Notes under the pieces: model-generated | Seen by the model: the letters and a program-made list of their open reading frames with translations, nothing else | The model's database searches: none | Told to the model about the DNA's origin: nothing | Assembly (NCBI GenBank): GCA_965200895.1 | Contig: CBDAVM010000002.1 | Span: 62,001-126,000, forward strand | Source of the DNA: WTFV01 sp965200895 | Lineage (GTDB): Bacteria > Acidobacteriota > Vicinamibacteria > Vicinamibacterales > UBA8438 | Direction: 5' to 3' | Length of the DNA stretch: 64,000 nt | In this document: one piece after another, positions 42,290 through 51,682 of the stretch | Position numbering within the stretch: position 1 is the stretch's first letter | Layout of the letters: each line of letters opens with the position of its first letter | Program-made: the position numbers and the translations under genes

Positions 42290-43678
42290 TCAGGCTCTCG
42301 ATCGGCCGGCCAGGACGAGGCCGCAGCCGACGAGGGCGCCGAGCAGACCCATCATGGCGGGCGTCATCCCGAGCACGGGCTCACCCGCCGCCGTCACCTG
42401 CACCGCCACGAACGTACCCACGCCGCCGGCAATGGCGCCCATGGCTTCCCGCGGTCCGAGGAAACGGGTGTACAGACCGCCCAGCAGCGGGACGAAGAGG
42501 CTGACGGTGAGCAGCGTGTAGAAGAGCTGGAGCACGCTGGCGATGGACGCGGCGACGATGGCCAGCCCGGTGCCGAGGATTCCGCCCGTGACGGCCGCGC
42601 AGCGGGCAACGGTCAGCAGTCGCCGGTCGCTCGCGTCGGGGGCGACGTGCCGCCTGTACAGATCCTGCGAGAGCGACGTCGCCAGCATGAACAGGATGGC
42701 GTCGGCCGAGCTGACCTCGGCCGAGAACAACGCCGCGAGGCCGAGTGCCCCGACCGCCGGCGGCAGCACGTCCATGAGCAGGATCGGCAGCGCCAGTTCC
42801 GGGTTGTCGAGGGCCGGTTCGACGGCCCGGGCAATCATCCCGAGCAACGGCGGCATGGCGGCGAAGAGCAGCAGGACCGCCGCGTTCAGTCCGACGCCCA
42901 GCCGCACCGTACGATCGTCACGCGCCCCGTAGGTCTTCTGCAGCAGTCCGGGCGAGACGATGAACGCCGGACCGAGCATCACCAGATAGAACCAGCCGGA
43001 GTTGCCGCCCTGCCAGACGTTCCAGTAGGCGTCGACATGGCGGGTCGCTTCGTGGATGTTGTTCCACCCTCCGGTTGCCACGACCGCAAGCGGCAGGACT
43101 GCGACGAATCCGGCCAGCAGCACCACGAGCTGCACCACATTGACCCAGGCGGCGGTCAGGAGCCCGCCCGCCGTGAAGTAGACGATGACGACGCCGCCGC
43201 CGATGAGACAGCCGAGCCATGGTGGAAGCCCGACGATCACGTTCAGGATCCAGCCGATGCCGATGATCTGGGCGGCCAGGATGCACAGGGTGCCCATCCA
43301 CAGCAGGATCGTGACGGTTGCCCGCACCTGCTGCCCGAAGCGGTACTCCAGGTAGTCGCCGAGCGTGCGCAGTTGCCGTTCCGCCGCGATGCGTCGGATG
43401 CGCGGTCCGATCCACAGGGCCAGTACGATCGACCCGAGACCGGCCGAGCCCACCCACCACCATGCGCTCAGACCGTTGGCGTACCCGAGCCCTGCCGCGG
43501 CGACCGTCGATCCTGCCCCGATGTTGGCGGCGAGCATCGTGGAGAAGAGCAGCGAGGGACCCAGACGCCGGCCGGCGACGAAGAAGTCGGTCGAGCTGCG
43601 CACCGTCCGCCCGATCCACAGGCCGATGGCCATGAGAACCGCGGCATAGACGAAGAGAACGGTCAGGTGCAGAGACAT
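42290..43678 (-). CDS. Sodium:solute symporter (SSS family)
   Basis: The 462-residue protein has about 13 helices and SSS motifs: DFFVAGRRLGPSLLFSTMLAANIG, AGSTVAAAGLGY, RTLGDYLEYRFG and ALFSAEVSSADAILFM (the Na-site region). It imports an organic solute with Na+. The substrate is not evident. It lies convergent to the YdcF gene and divergent from the first DUF5916 gene. Confidence 0.88.
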   Translation of the reverse strand: MSLHLTVLFVYAAVLMAIGLWIGRTVRSSTDFFVAGRRLGPSLLFSTMLAANIGAGSTVAAAGLGYANGLSAWWWVGSAGLGSIVLALWIGPRIRRIAAERQLRTLGDYLEYRFGQQVRATVTILLWMGTLCILAAQIIGIGWILNVIVGLPPWLGCLIGGGVVIVYFTAGGLLTAAWVNVVQLVVLLAGFVAVLPLAVVATGGWNNIHEATRHVDAYWNVWQGGNSGWFYLVMLGPAFIVSPGLLQKTYGARDDRTVRLGVGLNAAVLLLFAAMPPLLGMIARAVEPALDNPELALPILLMDVLPPAVGALGLAALFSAEVSSADAILFMLATSLSQDLYRRHVAPDASDRRLLTVARCAAVTGGILGTGLAIVAASIASVLQLFYTLLTVSLFVPLLGGLYTRFLGPREAMGAIAGGVGTFVAVQVTAAGEPVLGMTPAMMGLLGALVGCGLVLAGRSRA

Positions 43679-43856
43679 CAGCGATCTGCGCTCCGCGGGT
43701 CTCGCCTTCCCGAAAGCCCGTTGCGCCTGCAGCCGGTAGCTTGACGGCGTTTGCGATAAACTGCAACGTACCGGCAGTCGGGGATGCCGGGCCGACACGT
43801 ACGAGCGCCGTGAACGGAGCAAATCCGGTTCTTCGTCCGGAGCGACAGGTCCAGAC

Positions 43857-46292
43857 ATGAACACACCCACTGTGCGCATCCGTGTGACGATCGCGGTGCG
43901 GCGGTTCTCCTGCTGCGCGGCCCTGGCGGCGGCGGCATGCCTTGCCGCGGCGCCGGCCGGCGCCCAGAGCGCGCCGGTCGGGGGCGACGACGCGCCGGCC
44001 ACGGGGGGAGTGCTCGCCGGGTCGCCGGTGGGCGCCCAGAGCGCGCCGGTCGGGGGCGAGGTCGCCACCGGCCGCGCGGTCGCCGGGTTCGAGCTCGCCG
44101 CCCAGTCGTCGATCAAGGTGGTGCGCGCGTCGCGCGTCGAGCAGGAACCGCGGATGGACGGCAACGTGCTCGGCGATCCCGTCTGGGCCGCCGCGCAGCC
44201 GGTGAGCGGGTTCCGCCAGACGTTCCCGGACGAGGGGCGGCCGGCCACCGAACGCACCGAGGTCCGCGTCCTGTTCACGTCCGAGACCATCTATTTCGGC
44301 GTGGTCTGCTACGACAGCGATCCGGCGTCGATCATCATGAGCGACAGCCGGCGCGACTCGTCGATGACCGACGCGGACAGCTTCCAGATGGTGCTCGACA
44401 CCTTCCAGGACCAGCAGAACGGCTTCGTCTTCGGCACGACGCCGGCCGGGCAGGAGTACGACGGGCAGGTCATCAACGAGGGGGGCTCGCGCGGCTCGTC
44501 GCGCCGGTCCGGCAGCGGCGGCTTCTCGCGGGGCAGCGCCGGGGGCTTCAACCTGAACTGGGACGGCGCCTGGCAGGTGCAGACCGCGATCTCCGACATC
44601 GGCTGGAGCGCCGAGTTCGCCATCCCGTTCCGGACCGTCCGCTATCCGGCGCGCGAGTTCCAGTCCTGGGGGGTGAACTTCCAGCGCAACATCCGGCGCC
44701 GCAGCGAGATCTCCTACTGGGCCCCGCTGCCGCGCCAGTACAACCTCTACCGCGTGTCGATGGCCGGACAGCTCGCCGGACTGGCCACGCCGGCCGGACT
44801 CGCCAACAACCTGCAGATGACCCCGTACGCCATCGGCGAGACCGGCGTGCGCCGCGGCGTCGATGGCGGAGCATCGTCGATGCGGGGTGACTACGCATAC
44901 GGTGCCGACCTGAAGTACAGCATCAATTCGGGCCTGACTCTCGACGGGACGTTCAACACCGACTTCGCGCAGGTCGAGGTGGACGACCAGCAGATCAATC
45001 TCGACCGCTTCAACCTGTTCTTCCCCGAGAAGCGTCCGTTCTTCCTGGAGAACGCCGGGATCTTCACCGTCAACAACCAGTCGGCGAGCGGACGCCAGCT
45101 CGGGCAGACGGAACTCTTCTTCAGCCGGCGGATCGGGATCAGCGACGCCGGTACGCAGATCCCGATCCAGGCGGGCGCCCGCCTGTCCGGCAAGGTCAGC
45201 GACGATCTCACCGTCGGCGTGATCAACATGCAGACGGAGGGGGTCGAGGGCGTCGCCGGCGCGAACAACTTCTCCGTGACCCGCGTGCGCCGCGACCTGC
45301 CCAACCGCTCCAGCATCGGTGGGCTCTTCGTCAACCGACAGGGAACCGGCCGGCTCTCGCGCGCGGACGACTACAACCGCACGTATGCGCTCGATGGCCG
45401 GTGGGGCATCGGTCAGAACGGCATGGTGTCGGGCTTCTACGGCGGCACGCAGACCCCCGGAAGGATCGGCCGCGATCACGCCCTGAGCCTCTCCGGGATC
45501 TACAACTCCGAAATGTGGCGCATCAGCAGCGGCTACAAGGAGAACGGGGAGGACTTCAATCCCGAGGTCGGGTTCGTCAGGCGGACCGGATTTCGCAACT
45601 ACGACCTCGCGGTCCAGAACACGTCGCGGCCCGAGGGGTTCCTGAAGTTCCAGGAGCTTCGACCGCACATGTCGTACAGCCACTTCTGGAACTTCGACGG
45701 GCTCACGGAGACGACGTACCTGCACACCCACTTCCAGGGCGAGTTCGAGGACAGCTCGTCGGCCGGCATCGCCTACGACGTCCGGAGCGAGAACGTCTTC
45801 GACACGTTCTCGGTCTCGGGGCTGGCCATTCCGCCCGGGCGCTACGACTGGAGCGAGGTGAGCTCCTCGGTCTACTACGATCGCTCGGCACCGGTCAGCG
45901 CCGGCGTGCGGGCGGAGGCGGGCGGGTTCTTCGGCGGCTCGATTGTGACCCTGCGCCCGTCGGTGCGGGCCCGCATCGGCGAGATCTTCAACCTGCAGCT
46001 CAGCTACAGCCGCAATGACATCGATCTGCCGTCCGGCAGCACGATCACCAACCTCACCAGCGTGCGGGCGGGCTACAACTTCTCGCCGCGGGTGTTCCTG
46101 CAGACGCTGTTGCAGCACAACGACAGCGCGCAACTCTGGTCGATGAACTTCCGCTTCGGGTGGCTGCAGGACGCCAACACCGGGCTGTTCCTGGTCTACA
46201 ACGAGACCGAGGGCCTTCTCGACTACGTGCCGTTCGGCGCCGGCCGCAGCGTGATCGTCAAGTACAGCTACCTGTTCGACGTTCTCGACTGA
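43857..46292 (+). CDS. DUF5916 outer-membrane protein, copy 1
   Basis: The 811-residue protein has a signal peptide (cleavage near PAGAQS), a carbohydrate-binding-like (CBM9-type) N-terminal domain (about 100-270) with PRMDGNVLGDPVWAAA and VLDTFQDQQNGFVFGT, and a C-terminal DUF5916 beta barrel with VEVDDQQINLDRFNLFFPEK and RPFFLENAG. The last residue block FDVLD fits an outer-membrane barrel. Function is unknown. Near the N terminus the sequence AQSAPVGG is repeated because of an exact in-frame duplication. A paralog follows 156 nt downstream. Confidence 0.85.
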   Translation: MNTPTVRIRVTIAVRRFSCCAALAAAACLAAAPAGAQSAPVGGDDAPATGGVLAGSPVGAQSAPVGGEVATGRAVAGFELAAQSSIKVVRASRVEQEPRMDGNVLGDPVWAAAQPVSGFRQTFPDEGRPATERTEVRVLFTSETIYFGVVCYDSDPASIIMSDSRRDSSMTDADSFQMVLDTFQDQQNGFVFGTTPAGQEYDGQVINEGGSRGSSRRSGSGGFSRGSAGGFNLNWDGAWQVQTAISDIGWSAEFAIPFRTVRYPAREFQSWGVNFQRNIRRRSEISYWAPLPRQYNLYRVSMAGQLAGLATPAGLANNLQMTPYAIGETGVRRGVDGGASSMRGDYAYGADLKYSINSGLTLDGTFNTDFAQVEVDDQQINLDRFNLFFPEKRPFFLENAGIFTVNNQSASGRQLGQTELFFSRRIGISDAGTQIPIQAGARLSGKVSDDLTVGVINMQTEGVEGVAGANNFSVTRVRRDLPNRSSIGGLFVNRQGTGRLSRADDYNRTYALDGRWGIGQNGMVSGFYGGTQTPGRIGRDHALSLSGIYNSEMWRISSGYKENGEDFNPEVGFVRRTGFRNYDLAVQNTSRPEGFLKFQELRPHMSYSHFWNFDGLTETTYLHTHFQGEFEDSSSAGIAYDVRSENVFDTFSVSGLAIPPGRYDWSEVSSSVYYDRSAPVSAGVRAEAGGFFGGSIVTLRPSVRARIGEIFNLQLSYSRNDIDLPSGSTITNLTSVRAGYNFSPRVFLQTLLQHNDSAQLWSMNFRFGWLQDANTGLFLVYNETEGLLDYVPFGAGRSVIVKYSYLFDVLD
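43959..44059 (+). repeat. In-frame 29-bp exact duplication inside DUF5916 copy 1
   Basis: A 29-bp sequence beginning ggcgcccagagcgcgccggt lies at 43959-43987 and again at 44031-44059, exactly 72 nt (24 codons) apart. It lengthens the linker after the signal peptide. Confidence 0.7.
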
Positions 46293-46448
46293 GGCTGCCG
46301 GCCGCGCGCAGTGTTCCGACTCCTGGCTGGCGGGCCGAGTCGATGCGGGCGGCGGGTGCGGTCCTGCTCTTCGACCGTCCGTGGTGAAACCCCGCGAGCA
46401 CCGGGCGTGGCGAGGCGCCCGCCTGGCACGGCGTGAGGAGGGCGCAGA

Positions 46449-48908
46449 TTGGGCATACGTAACCGACGAACAACGCAGTCCAGGCGGGATGCATCGCCGC
46501 TCGAATGCAGCGGGGACTTTCGCCGCGGGCTGCCAGGGGCGGGTCCGACCGTCTCGGGGCGGGGCGACGCGCTTCTGTTCTTGCGGGCTCTGATCATCGC
46601 TGTCGCTCTCGGCGCGCCGGCCACCGCTTCGGCGCAGTCCGCTACCGAACGGGCTTCCGCGCCGGCGGCCGAGTCGACCGGACAATCGGCGGCCGGCTTC
46701 GAGATCGCCGCGATCGGCGGCGGACGCATCGCAACCGCCGTCGAGTCCGTGGTGGCGCCCGTGCTCGACGGGGCCGTGCTCGACGATCCCGCCTGGGCCG
46801 ACGCCCCGGCGGCCACCGGGTTCGTCCAGACCCAGCCGGACGAGGGCCGGCCGGCGTCCGAGCGGACGGAGGTCCGGATCGTCTACACCGGGGACACTCT
46901 CTATTTCGGCGTCGTCTGCTACGACAGCGACCCGTCGTCGATCATCGTCACCGACAGCCGCCGTGATTCGTCGCTGGCCGACAGCGACAGCTTCCAGCTG
47001 ATCCTCGATACCTTCCTGGACCGGCAGAACGGCTTCATCTTCGGCACCAGCCCCTCCGGCCAGGAGTACGACGGGCAGCTCGTCAACGAGGGGGCGGGCG
47101 GCAGCGGCATGGGGTTCGGGGGCCAGACCCGGGGCGCCGGCGGCGGCTTCAACCAGAACTGGGACGGCGTGTGGCAGGTGCGCACGGCCATCTCCGACGT
47201 GGGCTGGACGGCCGAGTTCGCCATCCCGTTCCGCACGTTGCGCTTCCCGGCCGGCCGCGAGCAGACCTGGGGCGTCAACTTCCAGCGCAACATCCGGCGG
47301 CGCAACGAGCAGGCGTACTGGGCGCCGCTGCCGCGGCAGTACGATCTGTTCCGCGTCTCGCTCGCCGGACAGTTGGGCGGCGTCCGGGCGCCCGAGGGGC
47401 TCTGGCGCACGCTGCAGATGACCCCCTACGTCATCGGCGAGACAGTCAATCGCATCGATCGCCCCGACGGTCGCACCCTCGCACTGGGCGATTTCGGCGG
47501 CGACCTGAAGTACGGCGTCACGTCCGGGCTGGCGCTCGACCTGACCTACAACACCGACTTCGCGCAGGTCGAGGTGGACGACCAGCAGATCAACCTGGAT
47601 CGGTTCCAGCTCTTCTTTCCCGAGAAGCGTCCGTTCTTCCTGGAGAACGCCGGGGCCTTCACGGTGACCAACAGCGGCGGGGCGGCGTTCAACGACCCCG
47701 GCCAGACGGAGCTCTTCTTCAGCCGGCGCATCGGCATCGGCCAGGCGGGACAGGCCATTCCCATCCTGGGCGGCGCGCGGCTGTCGGGCAGGGTCTCCGA
47801 GGACGTCACCGTGGGCTTCCTGAACATGCAGACGGAAGCGGTCGGCAGCGGGACGCCCGCCAACAACTTCACCGTGGCGCGGTTGCGGCACGATCTGCCC
47901 AACCGGTCGAGCATCGGCGGGCTGCTCGTGAACCGCCAGGCCACCGGACCGCTGGCGGGGACCGACAACCACAACCGGACCTATGCCTTCGACGGGCGCT
48001 GGGGTTTCGGACAGAACGGACTCGTCTCGGGGTTCGCGGCCAGGACCGAGACGCCGTTGCGCGACGGCCGGCGCTTCGACCAGGATCACGCCTTCGATCT
48101 CGCGTTCGACTACAACACGGAGGCCTGGCGGCTGCGCGCCGGCGCCATGGAGATGGGACGGGACTTCAACCCGGAGGTGGGCTTCGTGCGGCGCACCGGG
48201 TTCCGCAAGGTGGACGCCGGGATATTCAACACGTCCCGGCCGCCGGCCAACCGGCTCCGGATTCAGGAAATGCAACCGCACGTCACGTTCAACCGGTTCT
48301 GGGACATCGAGACCGGCTTCATCGAGACGTCGCTGCTCCACATGGACAACGCCTGGGAGTTCGAGGACAGCTCGCGGGCGATCACCGCCTGGAACATCCG
48401 GAAGGAGGGCGTGACCCGCGAGTTCAGTATCTCCGGAGTGCCCGTGATCCCCGGGTCCTACGACTGGCATGAGATCAACCTCAACTACACGTCGGACCGC
48501 TCGGCTCCGATGGGCTACGGGTTCCGGTTCCAGAAGAGCGGATTCTTCGGGGGCAACCTGCTGGTGGCCGGTCCCACGTTCAACTTCCGCCGCGGCGAGG
48601 CGCTGAACGTCGAGCTGCGGTGGACCCGCAACTACATCGACCTGCCGGCCGGCTACGTCGAGACGGATCTGTCGTCGAGCCGCATCGCCTACAACTTTTC
48701 ACCCCGCGTGTTCACCCAGGCGCTGGTGCAGTACAACGACAGCGCCAGGCGGTGGTCGGTCAATCTCCGCTTCGGGTGGCTGCAGGAGGGCAACACCGGC
48801 CTGTTCTTCGTCTACAACCAGAGCGACGGCCTCGGCGACTTCATTCTGCCCGGCAGCGGCCGCAGCGTGATCCTGAAGTACACGCACCTGTTCGACCTGC
48901 TGCAATAG
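46449..48908 (+). CDS. DUF5916 outer-membrane protein, copy 2
   Basis: The 819-residue paralog shares the CBM9-like domain (LDGAVLDDPAWADA, FLDRQNGFIFGT) and the barrel with VEVDDQQINLDRFQLFFPEK and RPFFLENAG; many barrel segments are nearly identical to copy 1. TTG 46449 is used because AGGAGG ends 7 nt before it, but it leaves an unusually long n-region (about 45 residues) before the signal core RALIIAVALGAPATASA. A start nearer 46575-46590 is possible. DUF5916 proteins are common in Acidobacteriota and relatives, and their function is not known. Confidence 0.85.
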   Translation: MGIRNRRTTQSRRDASPLECSGDFRRGLPGAGPTVSGRGDALLFLRALIIAVALGAPATASAQSATERASAPAAESTGQSAAGFEIAAIGGGRIATAVESVVAPVLDGAVLDDPAWADAPAATGFVQTQPDEGRPASERTEVRIVYTGDTLYFGVVCYDSDPSSIIVTDSRRDSSLADSDSFQLILDTFLDRQNGFIFGTSPSGQEYDGQLVNEGAGGSGMGFGGQTRGAGGGFNQNWDGVWQVRTAISDVGWTAEFAIPFRTLRFPAGREQTWGVNFQRNIRRRNEQAYWAPLPRQYDLFRVSLAGQLGGVRAPEGLWRTLQMTPYVIGETVNRIDRPDGRTLALGDFGGDLKYGVTSGLALDLTYNTDFAQVEVDDQQINLDRFQLFFPEKRPFFLENAGAFTVTNSGGAAFNDPGQTELFFSRRIGIGQAGQAIPILGGARLSGRVSEDVTVGFLNMQTEAVGSGTPANNFTVARLRHDLPNRSSIGGLLVNRQATGPLAGTDNHNRTYAFDGRWGFGQNGLVSGFAARTETPLRDGRRFDQDHAFDLAFDYNTEAWRLRAGAMEMGRDFNPEVGFVRRTGFRKVDAGIFNTSRPPANRLRIQEMQPHVTFNRFWDIETGFIETSLLHMDNAWEFEDSSRAITAWNIRKEGVTREFSISGVPVIPGSYDWHEINLNYTSDRSAPMGYGFRFQKSGFFGGNLLVAGPTFNFRRGEALNVELRWTRNYIDLPAGYVETDLSSSRIAYNFSPRVFTQALVQYNDSARRWSVNLRFGWLQEGNTGLFFVYNQSDGLGDFILPGSGRSVILKYTHLFDLLQ

Positions 48909-48926
48909 GTGGGCGGGCGTTCCCGT

Positions 48927-48947
48927 CCCGAGAACGACGTTCTCGGG
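48927..48947. terminator. Strong hairpin between convergent DUF5916 copy 2 and KamA genes
   Basis: CCCGAGAAC-GAC-GTTCTCGGG is a perfect 9-bp stem with a 3-nt loop, 18 nt after the DUF5916 stop. It can act for both strands. A U-tract is missing, as is usual in this GC-rich DNA. Confidence 0.55.
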
Positions 48948-49063
48948 GCGCGTCGTCAGCGAGTGCCGGGCGGGAACCGCGATGGGATGCGCCCTCGCCC
49001 GGCCGTGTGCGCCGAGCGGTCGCGGGCGCCGTCCGTCGTGCGGTCGCGGTGGGACGGCGGGGT

Positions 49064-50203
49064 TCAGGTCGCGCAGGCGAGCTCGGCCTCGACCGGCTCG
49101 AGCTGATCCAGCCAGTAGGCCTCGTCGTCGCGCCGCCGCGTGAAGAAGCGCCCCAGGTCTTCGGGGTTCTTGGCCTGGTGATAGCGCAGGTAGATGCGCT
49201 CTTCGTCGACGCCGACGATTTCCACCTTGCCGGTCTCGTGCGACATGCAGTACTTCGCCCGCCGCGCCAGTCCGGAGCCCCGCCGGAGCGCCTGCTGGAA
49301 GATGCGCCAGCCCTCGACGATCGGGACCTCGTAGGGCTCGTTCCCCGCGGTCGGTCGCCCCTGGAACAGGTAGTAGGGCGGGCAGCCGATCCAGGAGAGC
49401 CTGGAGTACATCTCGGCCAGGACGTCCGGATCGTCGTTGATGCCCCGGATCAGCGGACACTGGTTGACGCAGATGACGCCGTCGCGGATGCAGGCGTCGA
49501 TGCCGGCGATCGCCTCGTCGGTCAACTCGCGCGGGTGGTCGAAGTGCGCCATCAGGTAGATGCGCTTCTCCGGCGTCGAGTACTTCCGGAAGGCCGCGCG
49601 CAGGTCCTCGTCGCGCAGGACGCGCCAGGGGTCGAACGCCGGCATCTTCGACCCGATGCGGATGATCCGGACGTGCTCGATGCCGCGCAGCGCCTCGAAG
49701 ATCTCGACCAGCCGCCGCGTGCTCATCAGGAGGGGATCGCCGCCGGTCAGCAGGACGTTGGAGACCTCCGGGTGCTCGGCGATGTAGGCCAGCCCGGCCG
49801 TGACGTCGTTGGTCACCTCGTCGTTGTCGTCCATGAACAGCCGCTTGCGGAAGCAGTAGCGGCAGTAGGCGCCGCAGACCTCGTTGCACAGCAGCAGCAC
49901 GGTGTCGACGTACTTGTGCTGCACGCCGCGGGCGACGGTTACCGCGCTTTCGTTGCTGGCGTCGAGCCGGCCCCAGTCGTTCAGTTCCTCCGCGCGGGGG
50001 ATGATCAACTGCCGGATCGGGTCGTCGGGGTCCTCCCAGTCGATCAGCTTCAGGTAGTAGTCGTTGGCGCGGAAGACGTACTCCTCGGTCACCGGCTGCA
50101 GCCGCGCGAGCTCGTCCGCGGGGATCTCGGGCACATGATCCAGTCGTCGGATGTACTTCACTCGTCGTTGACCTGACGGCGTCGACATCGTGGGCTTGTT
50201 CAT
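49064..50203 (-). CDS. KamA-family radical SAM protein (lysine 2,3-aminomutase-like)
   Basis: The 379-residue protein has the cluster motif CGAYCRYCFRKR, TGGDPLLMS, and RLSWIGCPPYYLFQ of the KamA family. Lysine 2,3-aminomutases use PLP and SAM; the family also includes EpmB and glutamate mutases. GGAGG lies 7 nt before ATG 50203; an in-frame ATG at 50323 would add 40 unlikely residues. No partner gene is adjacent, so the amino acid substrate is open. Confidence 0.88.
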   Translation of the reverse strand: MNKPTMSTPSGQRRVKYIRRLDHVPEIPADELARLQPVTEEYVFRANDYYLKLIDWEDPDDPIRQLIIPRAEELNDWGRLDASNESAVTVARGVQHKYVDTVLLLCNEVCGAYCRYCFRKRLFMDDNDEVTNDVTAGLAYIAEHPEVSNVLLTGGDPLLMSTRRLVEIFEALRGIEHVRIIRIGSKMPAFDPWRVLRDEDLRAAFRKYSTPEKRIYLMAHFDHPRELTDEAIAGIDACIRDGVICVNQCPLIRGINDDPDVLAEMYSRLSWIGCPPYYLFQGRPTAGNEPYEVPIVEGWRIFQQALRRGSGLARRAKYCMSHETGKVEIVGVDEERIYLRYHQAKNPEDLGRFFTRRRDDEAYWLDQLEPVEAELACAT

Positions 50204-50660
50204 GTGCCTGCCTCCGGCGGCGCCCGCGCGGCGCGCGCCAATAATGATGGTCCGTGGTGAGGTCCGCCGCGAGCGCGTGGCGAAGAAACTCCCCGCCGGC
50301 ACGGCGTTGCAACGACCGTGCATCGACGAAGCCGCCTCGCCGCACCGGACGACGCAGAACCCCGCGGACCGTGTGGTACGGCACGGCCCAGGTTCACGGA
50401 CTGGCCGAGTTCAACGAAACCGCCCGGGTCGAGAATACTGACGCCGAGCCGCGAGCGGCATCCGGGCGCGCCCGCATCGGGCGGGCGGCCCCCCTGGGGG
50501 ACAAACAGTATGGCCCACGGCGCCGGTGCAACGCAACCCCCCACCACCAGCAACCGGCGGCGCCGGGCCGCGTCGCGACCAGCCGGCGGTTCGAACGTGA
50601 CCGCCGCCACCGGTCGCGGCCATCACCCGCAACCGGCTGTGGCGGAGCGGGTCGCAACCG
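50204..50660. other. Gene-free stretch between KamA gene and RraA-like remnant
   Basis: The 457-nt stretch has GC-rich, low-complexity sequence rich in ccggc and accgg. Open frames run through it on both strands, but none gives a recognisable protein or a good start. No hairpin with a clear terminator form was found. Confidence 0.5.
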
Positions 50661-50890
50661 CTACCAGTCGCGCTCGTACTCGCGACGCAGTTCCGGCGAC
50701 AGCGGATAGGCGACAGCGGATAGACGTCGCGGAAACGGTGCTCGCCGGACCGCAGCAGGTTGCGTTCGTGTTCCTCGATCGCCGCCTGCTCTGCGGCGCC
50801 CCGCAGCACGTCCGGCACCCGCTCGGGCGGGAAGAACAGCACGCCGGTCTCGTCCGCCACGGGTTCCTGTGGGTCGCAAGTGACCGACCG
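50661..50890 (-). pseudogene. C-terminal remnant of an RraA-like protein, broken by a 14-bp duplication
   Basis: On the minus strand the frame reads VADETGVLFFPPERVPDVLR, then AIEEHERNLL and HRFRDVYPLSP, resembling the C-terminal part of RraA-like aldolase/regulator proteins. The 14-mer ggcgacagcggata is then duplicated in tandem (50695-50708, 50709-50722), which shifts the frame. Removing one copy gives a sensible end, DVYPLSPELRREYERDW. The N-terminal two thirds of an RraA protein are absent upstream. It is a truncated, frameshifted fragment. Confidence 0.55.
50695..50722 (+). repeat. Exact tandem 14-bp duplication
   Basis: ggcgacagcggata is present twice head to tail. As 14 is not a multiple of three it breaks the reading frame of the RraA-like remnant. 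It looks like a replication-slippage event. Confidence 0.75.
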
Positions 50891-50910
50891 GATGATACCG
50901 CCGGTCCCAC

Positions 50911-50940
50911 TTGTTCCGGGAGGACGCGGGCGGGTATAAG
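50911..50940 (+). promoter_or_regulatory. Candidate promoter for the gluconate-dehydrogenase-type operon
   Basis: TTGTTC and TATAAG are separated by 18 nt, about 98 nt upstream of ATG 51038. The match is moderate and the leader would be long. Confidence 0.35.
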
Positions 50941-51037
50941 TGAGTGACCACCGGGCGCCGGGTCGGGACATCGACCTGCGCGGGCGGTCGCGGGCCGGTG
51001 GGAGTTGAGCAACGCCCGGGGAGGGCGTGGAGACACG

Positions 51038-51682
51038 ATGGCTGATCTGTCACGGCGTGAGATGCTCAAGCGGGTCGTGGTGGCCGGGGCCGTCGCGTCT
51101 CTGCCGGCGGGGCGAGCCGGCGGCGCTGTCGTCCAGACGCCGGCGTCGTCGTTCGAGACCCTCACGGTCGGGGAGGCGGCGACCCTGGAGGCCGTGGTGG
51201 CGCGTCTGATTCCGGCCGACGAACGCGGTCCCGGGGCCCTCGAGGCCGGCGCCGCCACCTACATCGACCGGGGGCTCGCCGGACCGCTGGCCGCGTCGCG
51301 CGGGGTGTACCGCGACGGTCTCGCCGCCCTCGACACGTACGCGCAGTCGTCGCAGGGAGCGCGCTTCGCGGCGCTCGATCCGGCCGCTCGGGACGCGCTG
51401 CTCCGGGACGTGGAGGCCGACGCCGCACCCGGATTCGGGCCCGGTGCGGCCGGCTTCTTCAACCTCGTGTTGACCCATACGATCGAGGGCACCTTCTCGG
51501 ACCCGGCCCACGGCGGCAACGTCGACTTCGTCGGCTGGCGGTTGCTCGGCTATCCGGGCGTGCGCACGATGGTCACCCCCGACCTGCAGCGCATCGACCG
51601 GATGCCGCCGTCCCGGCAGGTATCCGCGTACGACTATCCGGCGTTCAGCGCCGCCCGCGAACGGAGGACCCGTGGCCGTTGA
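51038..51682 (+). CDS. Gluconate 2-dehydrogenase subunit 3-like protein, Tat-exported
   Basis: The 214-residue protein begins with a twin-arginine signal (SRREMLKRVVVAGA) and then the gluconate 2-dehydrogenase subunit 3 domain with ARLIPADERGPGALEAG and FFNLVLTHTIEGTFSDPAHGGN. It is the small subunit that helps export the GMC flavoprotein encoded next. GGAG lies 6 nt before ATG 51038. Its end overlaps the large-subunit start by 11 nt. Confidence 0.88.
   Translation: MADLSRREMLKRVVVAGAVASLPAGRAGGAVVQTPASSFETLTVGEAATLEAVVARLIPADERGPGALEAGAATYIDRGLAGPLAASRGVYRDGLAALDTYAQSSQGARFAALDPAARDALLRDVEADAAPGFGPGAAGFFNLVLTHTIEGTFSDPAHGGNVDFVGWRLLGYPGVRTMVTPDLQRIDRMPPSRQVSAYDYPAFSAARERRTRGR

Noticed and set aside
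42918..48470. 1850-codon open frame on the minus strand opposite the DUF5916 genes
   Set aside because: It is antisense to two clear plus-strand genes. Long antisense frames are expected in DNA with strong GC bias at codon position three. Its apparent repeats come from the two paralogs opposite.
50585..50600. tRNA-like ggttcgaac motif
   Set aside because: No matching acceptor stem, anticodon loop or terminal structure around it; no tRNA was found in the window.
50254..50947. Plus-strand frames in the gap after the KamA gene
   Set aside because: Arg/Ser/Thr-rich translations with no similarity pattern; the minus strand carries the RraA-like remnant.
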